From Eisenbergiella sp900555195 (GTDB lineage: Bacteria; Bacillota; Clostridia; Lachnospirales; Lachnospiraceae): DNA of 17,599 nucleotides. Where the stretch lies: positions 1 to 17,599 of the forward strand of contig CABUMH010000082.1 in assembly GCA_902492555.1 (NCBI GenBank), written 5' to 3'. Under the pieces are notes generated by a model. The model had not been told where the DNA came from. It saw only the letters and a program-made list of their open reading frames with translations, and made no database searches. Numbering within the stretch: position 1 is the stretch's first letter; every line of letters begins with the position of its first letter. Below are positions 1-7,808 of the stretch, piece by piece. A program made the position numbers and the translations under genes.

Positions 1-332
1 ACTTCCCGCATGCAAGGCTTAGAAACAGCCAATTTTTAAAGTGGTTTGCGGAAAAAGAATGCAGCCCCCCGCCGCAGAAGCCGGATGCCCGTGCCTGGGG
101 ACCAAGGCGTCACAAACGGGGGCGACAGAACGGCATATGCGGAGGGCTGAGTAGTAACTCTGATCATCTTATGGACCATAGCTGAAAGAAGTTGACGGTT
201 ATAAATGGAAATGATAGTCTGAGTCTATACCAAAAAGAAATGCTGGCAGCAATGGCATATGGGAAATATGAAACGGATTCCCGTTTTCACAAATGTCTGC
301 CTTTCCTTCTTATGAAAGGAGCCTCAGGATAT
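1..332. other. Left-edge region with no recognised gene
   Basis: I see no gene I can name here. One plus-strand frame is open from the edge to a TGA near base 183, without a visible start or familiar motif; another ends at a TAA at 37-39 and could be the last codons of a gene lying outside the window. A TTG-initiated reading at 192 runs in frame into the hydrolase gene, but its 47 codons do not resemble the start of that family, so I treat it as leader sequence. Confidence 0.35.
192..220 (+). promoter_or_regulatory. Possible promoter of the carbon-nitrogen hydrolase gene
   Basis: TTGACG (192-197) matches the -35 consensus at five of six positions. After a 17-bp spacer comes TAGTCT (215-220), a poor -10 but preceded by a TG extension at 212-213. 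It lies about 110 bp before the chosen start codon. Read from sequence only. Confidence 0.35.
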
Positions 333-1211
333 ATGAACAAATTGAAAATCTCCCTGCTGCAGCTGCTTCCAGAAAGCAGTCTGGACGGAAATCTGCGAAA
401 AGGCCTGGATGCCTGCAGGCAGGCGAAGCAAGACGGCGCGGATATCGCCCTGTTCCCGGAGATGTGGAGCAATGGTTATTTTTTCCCTCCTACGATCGAA
501 GAACTGAGGGCACAGGCCATCCCTGCCGACGGCGACTTTATTGCCGCCTTTGGGCGCCTGGCCGCCGAACTGGATATGGCCATTGGAATCACCCTGTTGG
601 AAAGTCATGCGCCCCTTCCCAGGAATACACTCGTCCTCTTTGACCGCCACGGCGAACGGAAGCTGTCCTATTCCAAGGTGCATACCTGTGATTTTGATGT
701 GGAACGCATGCTGGATCCGGGGGATGATTTCTATGTGACCACCCTGGATACGGCCGCCGGGAATGTGGAGGTGGGCGCCATGATCTGCTACGACAGAGAG
801 TTCCCGGAAAGCGCCCGCATTCTGATGCTTAAAGGGGCGGAACTCATTCTCGTGCCGAACGCCTGCCCGATGGAAATCAACCGTCTCTCCCAGCTGCGCG
901 CAAGAACCTATGAAAATATGCTGGCCATCGCCACCTGCAACTATCCGGAAGGGCAGCCCGACTGCAACGGCCATTCCACCGTCTTCGACGGCGTGATCTA
1001 TCTGCCGGAAGAGGAAAGCTCCAGGGATACCTGTATTCTGGAGGCGGGAGGAGGTGAAGGGATATACACCGCCTCCCTTGACCTGGACATGCTGTGCCGT
1101 TACAGGCAATGCGAAGGACAGGGCAACGCCTACAGGCATCCGCGTAAATATCACCTCCTGATCGACGAAACGATCCGGGAACCCTTCATTCGGGAGGATT
1201 ACCGGCGGTAA
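333..1211 (+). CDS. Carbon-nitrogen hydrolase family protein (nitrilase superfamily amidase)
   Basis: Predicted cytoplasmic amidase of 292 residues, the usual single-domain length of this superfamily, which hydrolyses C-N bonds through a Glu-Lys-Cys triad. All three are visible: E43 in LFPEMWSNGY, K115 in YSKVHTCDF, and C152 in GAMICYDREFPESAR. The substrate cannot be read from sequence; N-carbamoylputrescine amidase, omega-amidase and N-carbamoyl-amino-acid amidase are all possible. I chose the ATG at 333 because AAAGGAG lies 11 bases upstream and homology-like sequence (KLKISLLQLLP) begins there. A longer in-frame reading from a TTG at 192 adds 47 unrelated residues. The gene stands alone and ends just before a hairpin shared with the convergent gene. 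No signal peptide or membrane segment. Family assignment is secure, specific function is not. Confidence 0.9.
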   Translation: MNKLKISLLQLLPESSLDGNLRKGLDACRQAKQDGADIALFPEMWSNGYFFPPTIEELRAQAIPADGDFIAAFGRLAAELDMAIGITLLESHAPLPRNTLVLFDRHGERKLSYSKVHTCDFDVERMLDPGDDFYVTTLDTAAGNVEVGAMICYDREFPESARILMLKGAELILVPNACPMEINRLSQLRARTYENMLAIATCNYPEGQPDCNGHSTVFDGVIYLPEEESSRDTCILEAGGGEGIYTASLDLDMLCRYRQCEGQGNAYRHPRKYHLLIDETIREPFIREDYRR

Positions 1212-1232
1212 TGGTTTCGGGAAAAGCCTTTG

Positions 1233-1269
1233 AAAGACGTTTTTGAAAGGCGCTTTCAAAAATGTCTTT
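1233..1269. terminator. Long bidirectional terminator-like hairpin between convergent genes
   Basis: Two 17-base arms (1233-1249 and 1253-1269) pair with one G-T mismatch around a 3-base loop: AAAGACGTTTTTGAAAG against CTTTCAAAAATGTCTTT. It begins 21 bases after the hydrolase stop and its right arm touches the stop codon of the minus-strand chimera at 1269-1271. It is A/T-rich without a classic GC stem, so termination in both directions is inferred. Confidence 0.6.
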
Positions 1270-3608
1270 TAAAGGTACGGTTTGGTAATGCGAAACGTCA
1301 GATTCCGCCTCTCCTTCGCAGGCAGGCGAAACGCTTCATGTACAGGCGCTCCCCAGCTGTCGTCTCCCCCCACACCCTCTTGTCTCTCCAGAATCCTTAC
1401 CCAGGTATAGCTGCTGTCCGAAAGTTCCTCCATATGCAGGGCATTTTCCAGTTCAAAAGCGCTGTAGGGCAGTACACTCGTTTCAAAGGATCCATTCTCC
1501 GCCTGAAAACGGATGCCGCCCCTTTCTGTGTCAGAAAAGAGCTCAAGCCATCTTACTTCCGTTCTGTTTCCGCATTCCTGCGGTACGAGATAGGCAGAAA
1601 GATTCTCCTGCGGCGTGCTTTCAAAGACGGATAATTTTGTCCCTGCTCTGCGGTCGCAATAGTTCTCTTCCGGCCCGAGGCCATAGTATCTGAAACGGTT
1701 CAGTTTTTTTCTGAACTTGAATTCCATTCCAAAGGCCGGCATATCTTCCAGCCCTTCAACGCCCGGGTAACTGACCCGTGTCACAATGCTCCCGTCCCCG
1801 AACACCTGCCAGGAAATCTCATGTCCCCAACTCTTTTCCCCAGGCACCTCCCAAATAAAAGTAAGGCGCACGGAGTCCTCCAGTTTATCCACTCTGTATT
1901 CTCCGGTGTATCTCTGACAGAGCGTTGCCGCCAACCATGGGCAGCAGCGGTACAGGTCTCCTCTTCCCCTGTCATTGTCGGTAGTTGCCCTCCAGTAAGT
2001 GACCCGCGGCGTTCGGGTAATATACTCCTTTCCATCATAGGTCAGCAAAACGGGTCCCCCTTCTGTCAGAGAAAACAGACAGCGGTATCCCTCTCCATAA
2101 CAGCCGATATTCTTTTCTCCGCTTCCATCCTTTGGTTCCAGTCCGTGAAAAACCGCATTCTCCACCACAGGCTGCAGGAGCATCTTCATAACAGGCACAT
2201 TCAGCGTATCGTTTGGGAGGAAATAAAACACCTCGATTTTCCCATCGAACCGTGTCTTTTGTATCCGGACATACGCCTTAATCATGGAAATCTCATCACG
2301 CAGAGGAACCAGAGCCTCCCCTTTAATGCTGTATCTGAAAATATTTCCCATATCCACCGCCATCTGTGCCATCTCCGGCGCATTCCTTTCCAGGGCTTTC
2401 TTTCTGAAAACCTCCAGCGTATTATACAGAAAATGCGGATCGATCTGGCTTCTCAGCCAGGAGAGTTCAGCTTCCTGCTTCTGTACTTTCATCTCATACA
2501 GATCTGTTGCCGTTTCAAAAATTTTTCGGTTCAGGCTGTCAATATCCGCCAGCATCCCAGTAAATTCCTTACCGATTTCAGTGATCTCAGAGCAGCCTCC
2601 CAAATGCAGTTCTCCTTCCATATTTCTCTGTTTCCTGGTTCTGATCTGACGGATGCATTCATAAAATTCGTTCAAGGGCCGCACCAGACATTTGTCCACC
2701 ACACCGAAGACAAACAGAAAGAAGAATACCAAAAGAAGCACGCAGCCCCAGATCAGAAGCTCTATTGTCTGCATATTGCGCCCTGTCTGCCGCACATCCA
2801 GCGCGCTGAGCTGATAGCAGCCCATCTCTTCTGAATACACAGAGCGAATATAATAGTGAGAGCCCCGTATATACCGTCCCCCGTCTTCTGTCCCGCCCTC
2901 CTTGTCTTTCCAGATTTTCCAGATCTCTTCCGTCCGTTCCTGCCCTCCGCCAAAAGAGAACAATGGTCCATCTTCCTGGACGAGCATATAGCAGGAATCC
3001 CGCTCTTCCTCCTGTTCCATCTGAAAATAGGCGGAGTCAAACGAGATCAGAACTGTTCCCACATCCTCACCATCCTCGATGATCTTTCTCGCATATACCA
3101 GCATAGATTCCTTTTTGGCCGGCCCCGCCATCAGATCCGATCGTTCCACACCAATCCACTGAAAGAGCGCATCTTCTTCTCCAAGCCGCATCTCATCCAG
3201 CTTCTGCGGCGTATAAACTGTGGAATAATGCACCTCCTCATTTACCAGGGAAATATCCAGAATGCTCGGATCCAGAATCTTATAATAGACAAACATCTCC
3301 TCCACTTCTTTAACGAATTTGGTCTTCTCTGAAAACGGCTTGGACATCAGGTTCATGGTGGCAATGTTGCTCACAATGCTCATGCTGAACGTATCCATCT
3401 TATCATAAACAAAATCGAGCTGATTTTCCAGTTTTCTGGCGGTCAGCAGCGTATACTCTCTGGCTTGTGACAAAAGCACCTGCTGAATGGAAATGCTGAT
3501 CAACAGGCAGATCAGGACAAACAACAGAATCGTAGCCGCAATGATCCTCCTGATTCTCTGTTTAATGCTGTTTTCCTCGCCTCCCAGTATCTTCATCTCC
3601 CGCCCCAT
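1269..3608 (-). CDS. Chimeric protein: truncated YesM-type sensor histidine kinase fused to beta-galactosidase C-terminal domain
   Basis: One open frame of 779 codons joins two unrelated proteins. The first ~500 residues are a YesM-type sensor kinase: a membrane segment near residues 22-45, an extracellular sensor region, a second membrane segment near 285-310, a HAMP-like stretch, the phosphoacceptor motif SQIDPHFLYNTLE (His392), and the N box VVENAVFHGLEPKDG (Asn484). The sequence then leaves the family before the G1 and G2 ATP-lid boxes. From about residue 505 (GEGYRCLFSLTEGG) it matches the last domain of LacZ-type GH2 beta-galactosidases, including WRATTDNDRGRGD and YYGLGPEENYCDR, to a natural C-terminus. 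The kinase lacks part of its ATP-binding domain and the galactosidase lacks its catalytic barrel, so both activities should be lost. No response regulator gene adjoins it. It is probably a deletion fusion or a misassembly. An alternative start is ATG 3596; neither start has an ideal ribosome binding site. Confidence 0.85.
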   Translation of the reverse strand: MGREMKILGGEENSIKQRIRRIIAATILLFVLICLLISISIQQVLLSQAREYTLLTARKLENQLDFVYDKMDTFSMSIVSNIATMNLMSKPFSEKTKFVKEVEEMFVYYKILDPSILDISLVNEEVHYSTVYTPQKLDEMRLGEEDALFQWIGVERSDLMAGPAKKESMLVYARKIIEDGEDVGTVLISFDSAYFQMEQEEERDSCYMLVQEDGPLFSFGGGQERTEEIWKIWKDKEGGTEDGGRYIRGSHYYIRSVYSEEMGCYQLSALDVRQTGRNMQTIELLIWGCVLLLVFFFLFVFGVVDKCLVRPLNEFYECIRQIRTRKQRNMEGELHLGGCSEITEIGKEFTGMLADIDSLNRKIFETATDLYEMKVQKQEAELSWLRSQIDPHFLYNTLEVFRKKALERNAPEMAQMAVDMGNIFRYSIKGEALVPLRDEISMIKAYVRIQKTRFDGKIEVFYFLPNDTLNVPVMKMLLQPVVENAVFHGLEPKDGSGEKNIGCYGEGYRCLFSLTEGGPVLLTYDGKEYITRTPRVTYWRATTDNDRGRGDLYRCCPWLAATLCQRYTGEYRVDKLEDSVRLTFIWEVPGEKSWGHEISWQVFGDGSIVTRVSYPGVEGLEDMPAFGMEFKFRKKLNRFRYYGLGPEENYCDRRAGTKLSVFESTPQENLSAYLVPQECGNRTEVRWLELFSDTERGGIRFQAENGSFETSVLPYSAFELENALHMEELSDSSYTWVRILERQEGVGGDDSWGAPVHEAFRLPAKERRNLTFRITKPYL

Positions 3609-3656
3609 CCTTCTTTTCCGAATGCACTCAACTATAGATTTCCTGCCTTTTTCTAT

Positions 3657-3685
3657 ATTTTATCCAGCGTTCCTCTCTTACACAA
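3657..3685 (-). promoter_or_regulatory. Likely promoter of the kinase-galactosidase chimera
   Basis: On the minus strand TTGTGT (3680-3685) and TAAAAT (3657-3662) are 17 bp apart and lie about 50 bp before the start codon. Both hexamers are close to the sigma-A consensus, so the chimera may well be transcribed. Confidence 0.5.
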
Positions 3686-3798
3686 TGTTCTTTTTTTAGA
3701 TGCTTCCCGCCGCACCTGCATATTTTCCATAATAGCCGTTCTCTCAGAAGTGTACCTGAAGCCCTGTGTATACCTGCCGAACATTGTCCGCATGGCAT

Positions 3799-3826
3799 AA
3801 AAAAAGCGGCAAAAATGCCGCTTTTT
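3799..3826 (-). terminator. Intrinsic terminator of the isomerase gene
   Basis: An 11-bp perfect stem (AAAAAGCGGCA / TGCCGCTTTTT) with a 4-base loop lies 15 bases past the isomerase stop. Read on the minus strand it is followed by a run of seven T, the textbook form. The symmetric A/T flanks would allow some function in the other direction too. Confidence 0.85.
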
Positions 3827-3840
3827 ACATCTTCCCACAC

Positions 3841-4476
3841 CTACAGCAATTCCTTCACGCAGGCTGCAATCTTCTCATCCTTACAGTTTGCGAAGAAGTA
3901 CTCCCGGAACCGCTCTCCCGCGATCGCACCCTTTACCAGTTCCTGGTCCAGGCTTTTCAAAATCGTGACTAGATCCGTATGGGTGATTTTCTTCACCTCA
4001 TCCAGAATCTTCTTGTTGCGCTGTTCCGGGATCACTCTTTCCTTCGGATAGCCCTGTCCGCTCTCCCCTTCAAACAGCTTTTCAAAAATGTACTGCAGAT
4101 TCAGTTCTGCTCCCCAGCCAAAGCCCTTGGCAAAAGGCAGTGCGATGGCGTTGCCGTCGTTAATCTGCGCGAACATGTATGCGTCGGAAGGATCCACGAT
4201 ATGGCCGCAGAGCACGCCGGGAAACGCATTGCAGGCCAGCATCGCGCCTTCGCCTGTCCCGCAGCCGGTGACCACATAGTCCGCGGCGCCGGAATTCAGC
4301 AGGATCGCGGCCAGGATTCCATTCTGTACATAGGTCAGCTGACACGCATCCTCCGGGCTGTACATCCCATAATTGTATACCTCATGCCCCATGGGCTCCA
4401 CCACCTGTCTCAGCACGGCTTCCACCTGTGCGTTCTTCGCCGCCTGGCTGTTTTCATTGATTAAAGCGATTTTCAT
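3841..4476 (-). CDS. RpiB/LacA/LacB family sugar-phosphate isomerase
   Basis: Cytoplasmic protein of 211 residues in the family of ribose-5-phosphate isomerase B and galactose-6-phosphate isomerase, which interconvert aldose and ketose phosphates. Visible family features are the N-terminal MKIALINENSQA strand, the VVTGCGTGEGAMLACN loop with the active-site-type Cys72, and the GVLCGHIVDPSDAYMFAQINDGNAIAL segment (given here as GVLCGHIV then NDGNAIAL). It is ~60 residues longer than classic RpiB (about 150), the extra part being a helical C-terminal tail, so it probably belongs to a divergent subfamily and the exact sugar phosphate is unknown. The ATG at 4476 has AAGGAGG seven bases upstream; the ATG at 4479 directly before it has only four. 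It follows the GH43 gene on the same strand by about 200 bp and has its own terminator, so the pair may handle a released pentose or hexose. Confidence 0.85.
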   Translation of the reverse strand: MKIALINENSQAAKNAQVEAVLRQVVEPMGHEVYNYGMYSPEDACQLTYVQNGILAAILLNSGAADYVVTGCGTGEGAMLACNAFPGVLCGHIVDPSDAYMFAQINDGNAIALPFAKGFGWGAELNLQYIFEKLFEGESGQGYPKERVIPEQRNKKILDEVKKITHTDLVTILKSLDQELVKGAIAGERFREYFFANCKDEKIAACVKELL

Positions 4477-4680
4477 CATCCATCCTCCTTATCCTGTTCT
4501 GCTTATCATCCGATATGGAAGGCTATATGGGCCCTCTGGCCGTTCATGCCTTTTTCCACTATACCGCATCCAAACGCGCCGCGCCTGTCTTTTCTTCTCC
4601 TGAATCATGCAGATTCTGCCCACCTTATGAACGCAGCAGCACAGACCTTTCTGTCAGGCTGGCCATAGCCCGGATTTCTC

Positions 4681-6159
4681 TCACTCCAGCGTGAAGGAAA
4701 GCAAATCGACGGCTCCAAGCCCTCTGTATTCCAGATACAGCGGCCCCACTCCATCAGGTACAGCGACGTTCCCGGAAAATTCCTGCCAATCTCCCTCATC
4801 CGTCCTTCCGTCCAGCGCCACAGGGATCTCGCCCACATATTCTCCCCGAAGCGCGCAGGAAACCAGGAAACGGCCTGCCGCGGTCTCTTCATCCGACATG
4901 GCGTCTGAAAGGCGCACCTTCACCGTGATCTTCTTCACTTCGCTGAACGCAAAATATTTATATCCTGCTGCCGCTCCGTCCCGCATATTGGCAATATACT
5001 GCCCCGGATCGGCTTCCCTGTCTTCCCCATCCTGGGTAAAATAAGGATATTCCGCCGTCATCTCTTCGGGAGAAGAAAAAGCCGCCCCTTTCTTTCCCAA
5101 CAGATTGCAGGCAATGCGCGCCTCATATTCTCCCTTTCCCCTTAAAGGGCCGCCGTTTAAGCCGCAGGAAGTGATCTCCACCTGAGGGATGCTTCCATCC
5201 GGAAGGAAGTGAATTTCCTCCGCGCAGGCCTGTCTGGAAAACTGCGTCCTGTTCGTCTGTCTGTGATAGAAAACATACCACTTTCCGTTAATCAGCTCGA
5301 TTCCCCCATGGGTGTTGCCCAGATGGTTGAGCGCATCCTTTTTCTCCCTTCCATTCAGGAAAATGTCCCCAATGCTGACAATCGTCCCGCCGTAACGGTA
5401 CCCGCGATCCGGCCTGTCGCTTGTGCAGTAACATAGTTCGTGGCTCTGTACAGAAGAATAGACGAAATAATACGTCCCGTTCACCTTACGGATGGAGCTG
5501 GCCTCAAAGAACTCATGGCCCTCAAACCCCGTTCCCTCTCCGTTCAGGATGGTGGGGATCAATGTGCGCGGTTCCGTCTTCAACGTCACCATATCCCGTT
5601 CAAGGGTCATCACCTGGGAATTCTTCGGCTGGCAGTTCCGTTCCCTTTCCACCCACTGCTGGTTCATAGGCGCATTGCCCGAATACAGATAGATCTCCCC
5701 ATCGTCATCAATGAAAACGCCCGGATCAAACTGGATATAGTCTCCTTCCCTCTCTCCAAGCAGCGTTCCGTCCGCATGCTTCACAAGCCCGAGAAACTGA
5801 TAGTTTCCCGCAGGGGTATCGCAGACCGCCACGCCGATCTGAGGAAGGACATCCAGGCAGTAATACAAATAATATCTTCCGTCCAGCCCTTTCACCACAT
5901 CCGGCGCCCACATACAATGTTTCCCGTCCGGATTCCTGGGATCCTGATCCTTTCTATAGATCACGCCCTCATACCGCCAGTCCGTCAGATCCTGCACATC
6001 CGCAGAATAGCAGACATAATCATTCATGCAGAACAATTCGCCGTTAAATCTGTCATGGCTCCCATACACATACACCCGATCGCCAAACACATGCGGTTCC
6101 CCGTCCGGCACATATTCGTAGGATGGCAGATAAGGGTTAAATACTTGTCTTTTCTCCAT
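4681..6159 (-). CDS. Glycoside hydrolase family 43 protein with C-terminal carbohydrate-binding-like domain
   Basis: A 492-residue GH43 enzyme, a five-bladed propeller family that includes beta-xylosidases and alpha-L-arabinofuranosidases. The N-terminus NPYLPSYEYVPDGEPHVFGD contains the likely base (Asp19 region), FDPGVFIDDDG the second acid (Asp145), and GHEFFEASSIRK the proton donor (Glu219); MWAPDVV is also typical. After about residue 340 a beta-rich region resembles a CBM6-type module (YKYFAFSEVKKITVKVRL, then a DLLSFTLE end). There is no signal peptide, so it should act in the cytoplasm on imported oligosaccharides. The ATG is preceded by GGAAGGAAG. An upstream palindrome (6234-6250) suggests LacI/CcpA-type control. 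The exact substrate is not readable; no sugar transporter gene lies in the window. Confidence 0.88.
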   Translation of the reverse strand: MEKRQVFNPYLPSYEYVPDGEPHVFGDRVYVYGSHDRFNGELFCMNDYVCYSADVQDLTDWRYEGVIYRKDQDPRNPDGKHCMWAPDVVKGLDGRYYLYYCLDVLPQIGVAVCDTPAGNYQFLGLVKHADGTLLGEREGDYIQFDPGVFIDDDGEIYLYSGNAPMNQQWVERERNCQPKNSQVMTLERDMVTLKTEPRTLIPTILNGEGTGFEGHEFFEASSIRKVNGTYYFVYSSVQSHELCYCTSDRPDRGYRYGGTIVSIGDIFLNGREKKDALNHLGNTHGGIELINGKWYVFYHRQTNRTQFSRQACAEEIHFLPDGSIPQVEITSCGLNGGPLRGKGEYEARIACNLLGKKGAAFSSPEEMTAEYPYFTQDGEDREADPGQYIANMRDGAAAGYKYFAFSEVKKITVKVRLSDAMSDEETAAGRFLVSCALRGEYVGEIPVALDGRTDEGDWQEFSGNVAVPDGVGPLYLEYRGLGAVDLLSFTLE

Positions 6160-6233
6160 TCGTTTCTTCCTTCCTTTCCTCTTTCCTGAATCCCCGCCTC
6201 TTTTCTTTGACCTGGCTGCCAGGCTTTCATGCC

Positions 6234-6250
6234 AAAGAAGCGCTTTCTTT
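6234..6250. promoter_or_regulatory. Catabolite-repression-like palindrome at the GH43 start site
   Basis: AAAGAAGCGCTTTCTTT is a near-palindrome centred on the CG step with AAAGCG, the core of CcpA/LacI-family operators. Against the cre consensus it misses three positions, so a local LacI-type regulator is as likely as CcpA. It lies directly downstream of a minus-strand -10 box, where bound repressor would block initiation. Confidence 0.5.
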
Positions 6251-6254
6251 TTTG

Positions 6255-6260
6255 ATTATA
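6255..6260 (-). promoter_or_regulatory. -10 box of the probable GH43 promoter
   Basis: The minus strand reads a perfect TATAAT here. No good -35 lies at the usual distance; TTGACT is found 22 bp upstream, which is too far for an ordinary promoter. The start site would fall inside or beside the palindrome at 6234-6250. Confidence 0.45.
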
Positions 6261-6368
6261 AAACGGTTCCCCATAAAATGCCAGTCAAAACCTGCTGTAC
6301 AGGAAGCCCCTCATCGCCCGCACATATCATTCCAATTTTCCAGACCTTTCTTTTTCCTCCGTTTGTGC

Positions 6369-6374
6369 TATAAT
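6369..6374 (+). promoter_or_regulatory. Extended -10 promoter of the MATE gene
   Basis: TATAAT preceded by TG and one base (TGCTATAAT) about 75 bp before the MATE start codon. The -35 region is weak, as is common for extended -10 promoters. Confidence 0.5.
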
Positions 6375-6446
6375 TAAAAATTGGCCCTGCTTCATAGCAG
6401 CGCCTGATTTTCAATCCTGTTACAAAAGAAAGGAAGAGGACAGACC

Positions 6447-7802
6447 ATGAAAAACAACAGTCAATCCAACCTCATGACAGAAGGTTCCATCTGGAAGAAA
6501 CTCGTGTCCTTTGCCATTCCGCTCTTTCTCGGCAATCTCTTTCAGCAGCTCTATAATACGGCAGATTCCCTGATCGTGGGGAATTTTCTCGGCAGTGAAG
6601 CGCTGGCGGCGGTCAGTTCTTCCGGAAGCCTGATCTTTCTCATGGTCGGTTTCTTCAACGGGATCGCTGTAGGCGCAGGGGTTGTGATCGCCAGATATTA
6701 TGGAGCGAGGCAGATTGACCGTGTGCAGAAAGCCATTCATACCACCATCGCATTCGGCCTGGTATCAGGCGTTCTTCTGACAATCATCGGCCTGATCCTC
6801 ACGCCGCAGCTGCTCATCTGGATGGGAACTCCTGAAGATGTACTGCCCAATTCCATCATTTATTTCCGGATCTATTTCTGCGGCTCCATCGCTTTCGTCC
6901 TGTATAATATTTTTGTGGGAATTCTGCAGTCCGTAGGGGACAGCAGGCATCCTCTGATCTATCTGATTATTTCTTCCGTTGTCAATGTCGTTCTCGACCT
7001 GCTGTTTGTGGGCGTTTTCCACATGGGAGTTGGAAGCGCAGCACTCGCCACCATCATCTCCCAGTTCGTAAGCGCTATCCTCTGCATCATCCATCTTAGC
7101 AGATGCCCGGAGGAATACCGGGTACATTGGAACAGGCTGACCTTTGACCGCTTCTATCTGAAACAGATCATTCAGAACGGCCTTCCTTCCGGCCTGCAGA
7201 ATTCCATCATCTCTATAGCAAATGTGGTCGTCCAGGCGAATATCAATAGCTTCGGGAAAATGGCCATGGCAGGCTGCGGTGCCTATTCCAAAATCGAAGG
7301 ATTCGGATTCCTGCCGATCACCTGTTTCGCTATGGCCATGACCACTTTCACCAGCCAGAACCTGGGCGCCGGTCAGTATGAACGCGCCAAAAAAGGCGCA
7401 CGCTTCGGCATCCTCTGTTCCCTGAGCATCGCCGAACTGGTGGGCATCTGCATCAATCTCTTTGCCCCTTATCTGATCGCCGCCTTTAACAGCGATCCGG
7501 AGGTCGTCGCCTATGGCGTCACGCAGGCCAGGATCGTCACCCTGTTTTATTTCCTCCTGGCTTTCTCTCACTGCATGGCGGGCATCCTTCGCGGCGCAGG
7601 CCGCTCAGCCGTTCCCATGCTGGTCATGATGGTCTGCTGGTGTATCATCCGTATCGCCTATATCTCCATCATCATCCGCTTTGTTCCTGTGATCGACGTG
7701 ATCTTCTGGGCTTATCCGCTCACCTGGCTACTCAGTTCCATCCTGTTCCTCTTCTATTTCCTGAAGGGAGACTGGCTGCACAGCTTCGATAAACAGGCCT
7801 GA
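6447..7802 (+). CDS. MATE family multidrug/toxin efflux transporter
   Basis: A 451-residue integral membrane protein of the MATE family (MOP superfamily), which exports cationic drugs or metabolites against Na+ or H+ entry. The N-terminus TEGSIWKKLVSFAIPLFLGN followed by LFQQLYNTADSLIVGNFLG is diagnostic, and about twelve hydrophobic segments fill the length normal for the family. The internal repeat is visible as a second LPSGLQNSIISIANVVVQA stretch near the middle. AGGAAGAGG precedes the ATG by seven bases. It is transcribed divergently from the GH43 gene and runs into the end of the convergent MBL-fold gene with only six bases between stop codons and no clear terminator. Substrate unknown. 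Confidence 0.93.
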   Translation: MKNNSQSNLMTEGSIWKKLVSFAIPLFLGNLFQQLYNTADSLIVGNFLGSEALAAVSSSGSLIFLMVGFFNGIAVGAGVVIARYYGARQIDRVQKAIHTTIAFGLVSGVLLTIIGLILTPQLLIWMGTPEDVLPNSIIYFRIYFCGSIAFVLYNIFVGILQSVGDSRHPLIYLIISSVVNVVLDLLFVGVFHMGVGSAALATIISQFVSAILCIIHLSRCPEEYRVHWNRLTFDRFYLKQIIQNGLPSGLQNSIISIANVVVQANINSFGKMAMAGCGAYSKIEGFGFLPITCFAMAMTTFTSQNLGAGQYERAKKGARFGILCSLSIAELVGICINLFAPYLIAAFNSDPEVVAYGVTQARIVTLFYFLLAFSHCMAGILRGAGRSAVPMLVMMVCWCIIRIAYISIIIRFVPVIDVIFWAYPLTWLLSSILFLFYFLKGDWLHSFDKQA

Positions 7803-7808
7803 ATGCGC

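Noticed and set aside
192..332. In-frame N-terminal extension of the hydrolase from a TTG
   Set aside because: The 47 residues do not look like the family; the TTG falls on a plausible -35 box, and ATG 333 has its own ribosome binding site.
324..1259. 311-codon minus-strand frame opposite the hydrolase
   Set aside because: It mirrors the hydrolase gene, which has intact catalytic residues; the minus frame shows no family features.
1821..2834. Long plus-strand frame opposite the chimera
   Set aside because: Antisense shadow; the composition is typical of reversed coding sequence and no domain is visible.
6765..7571. 268-codon minus-strand frame opposite the MATE gene
   Set aside because: Antisense to clear membrane segments; its acidic composition is the complement of hydrophobic codons.
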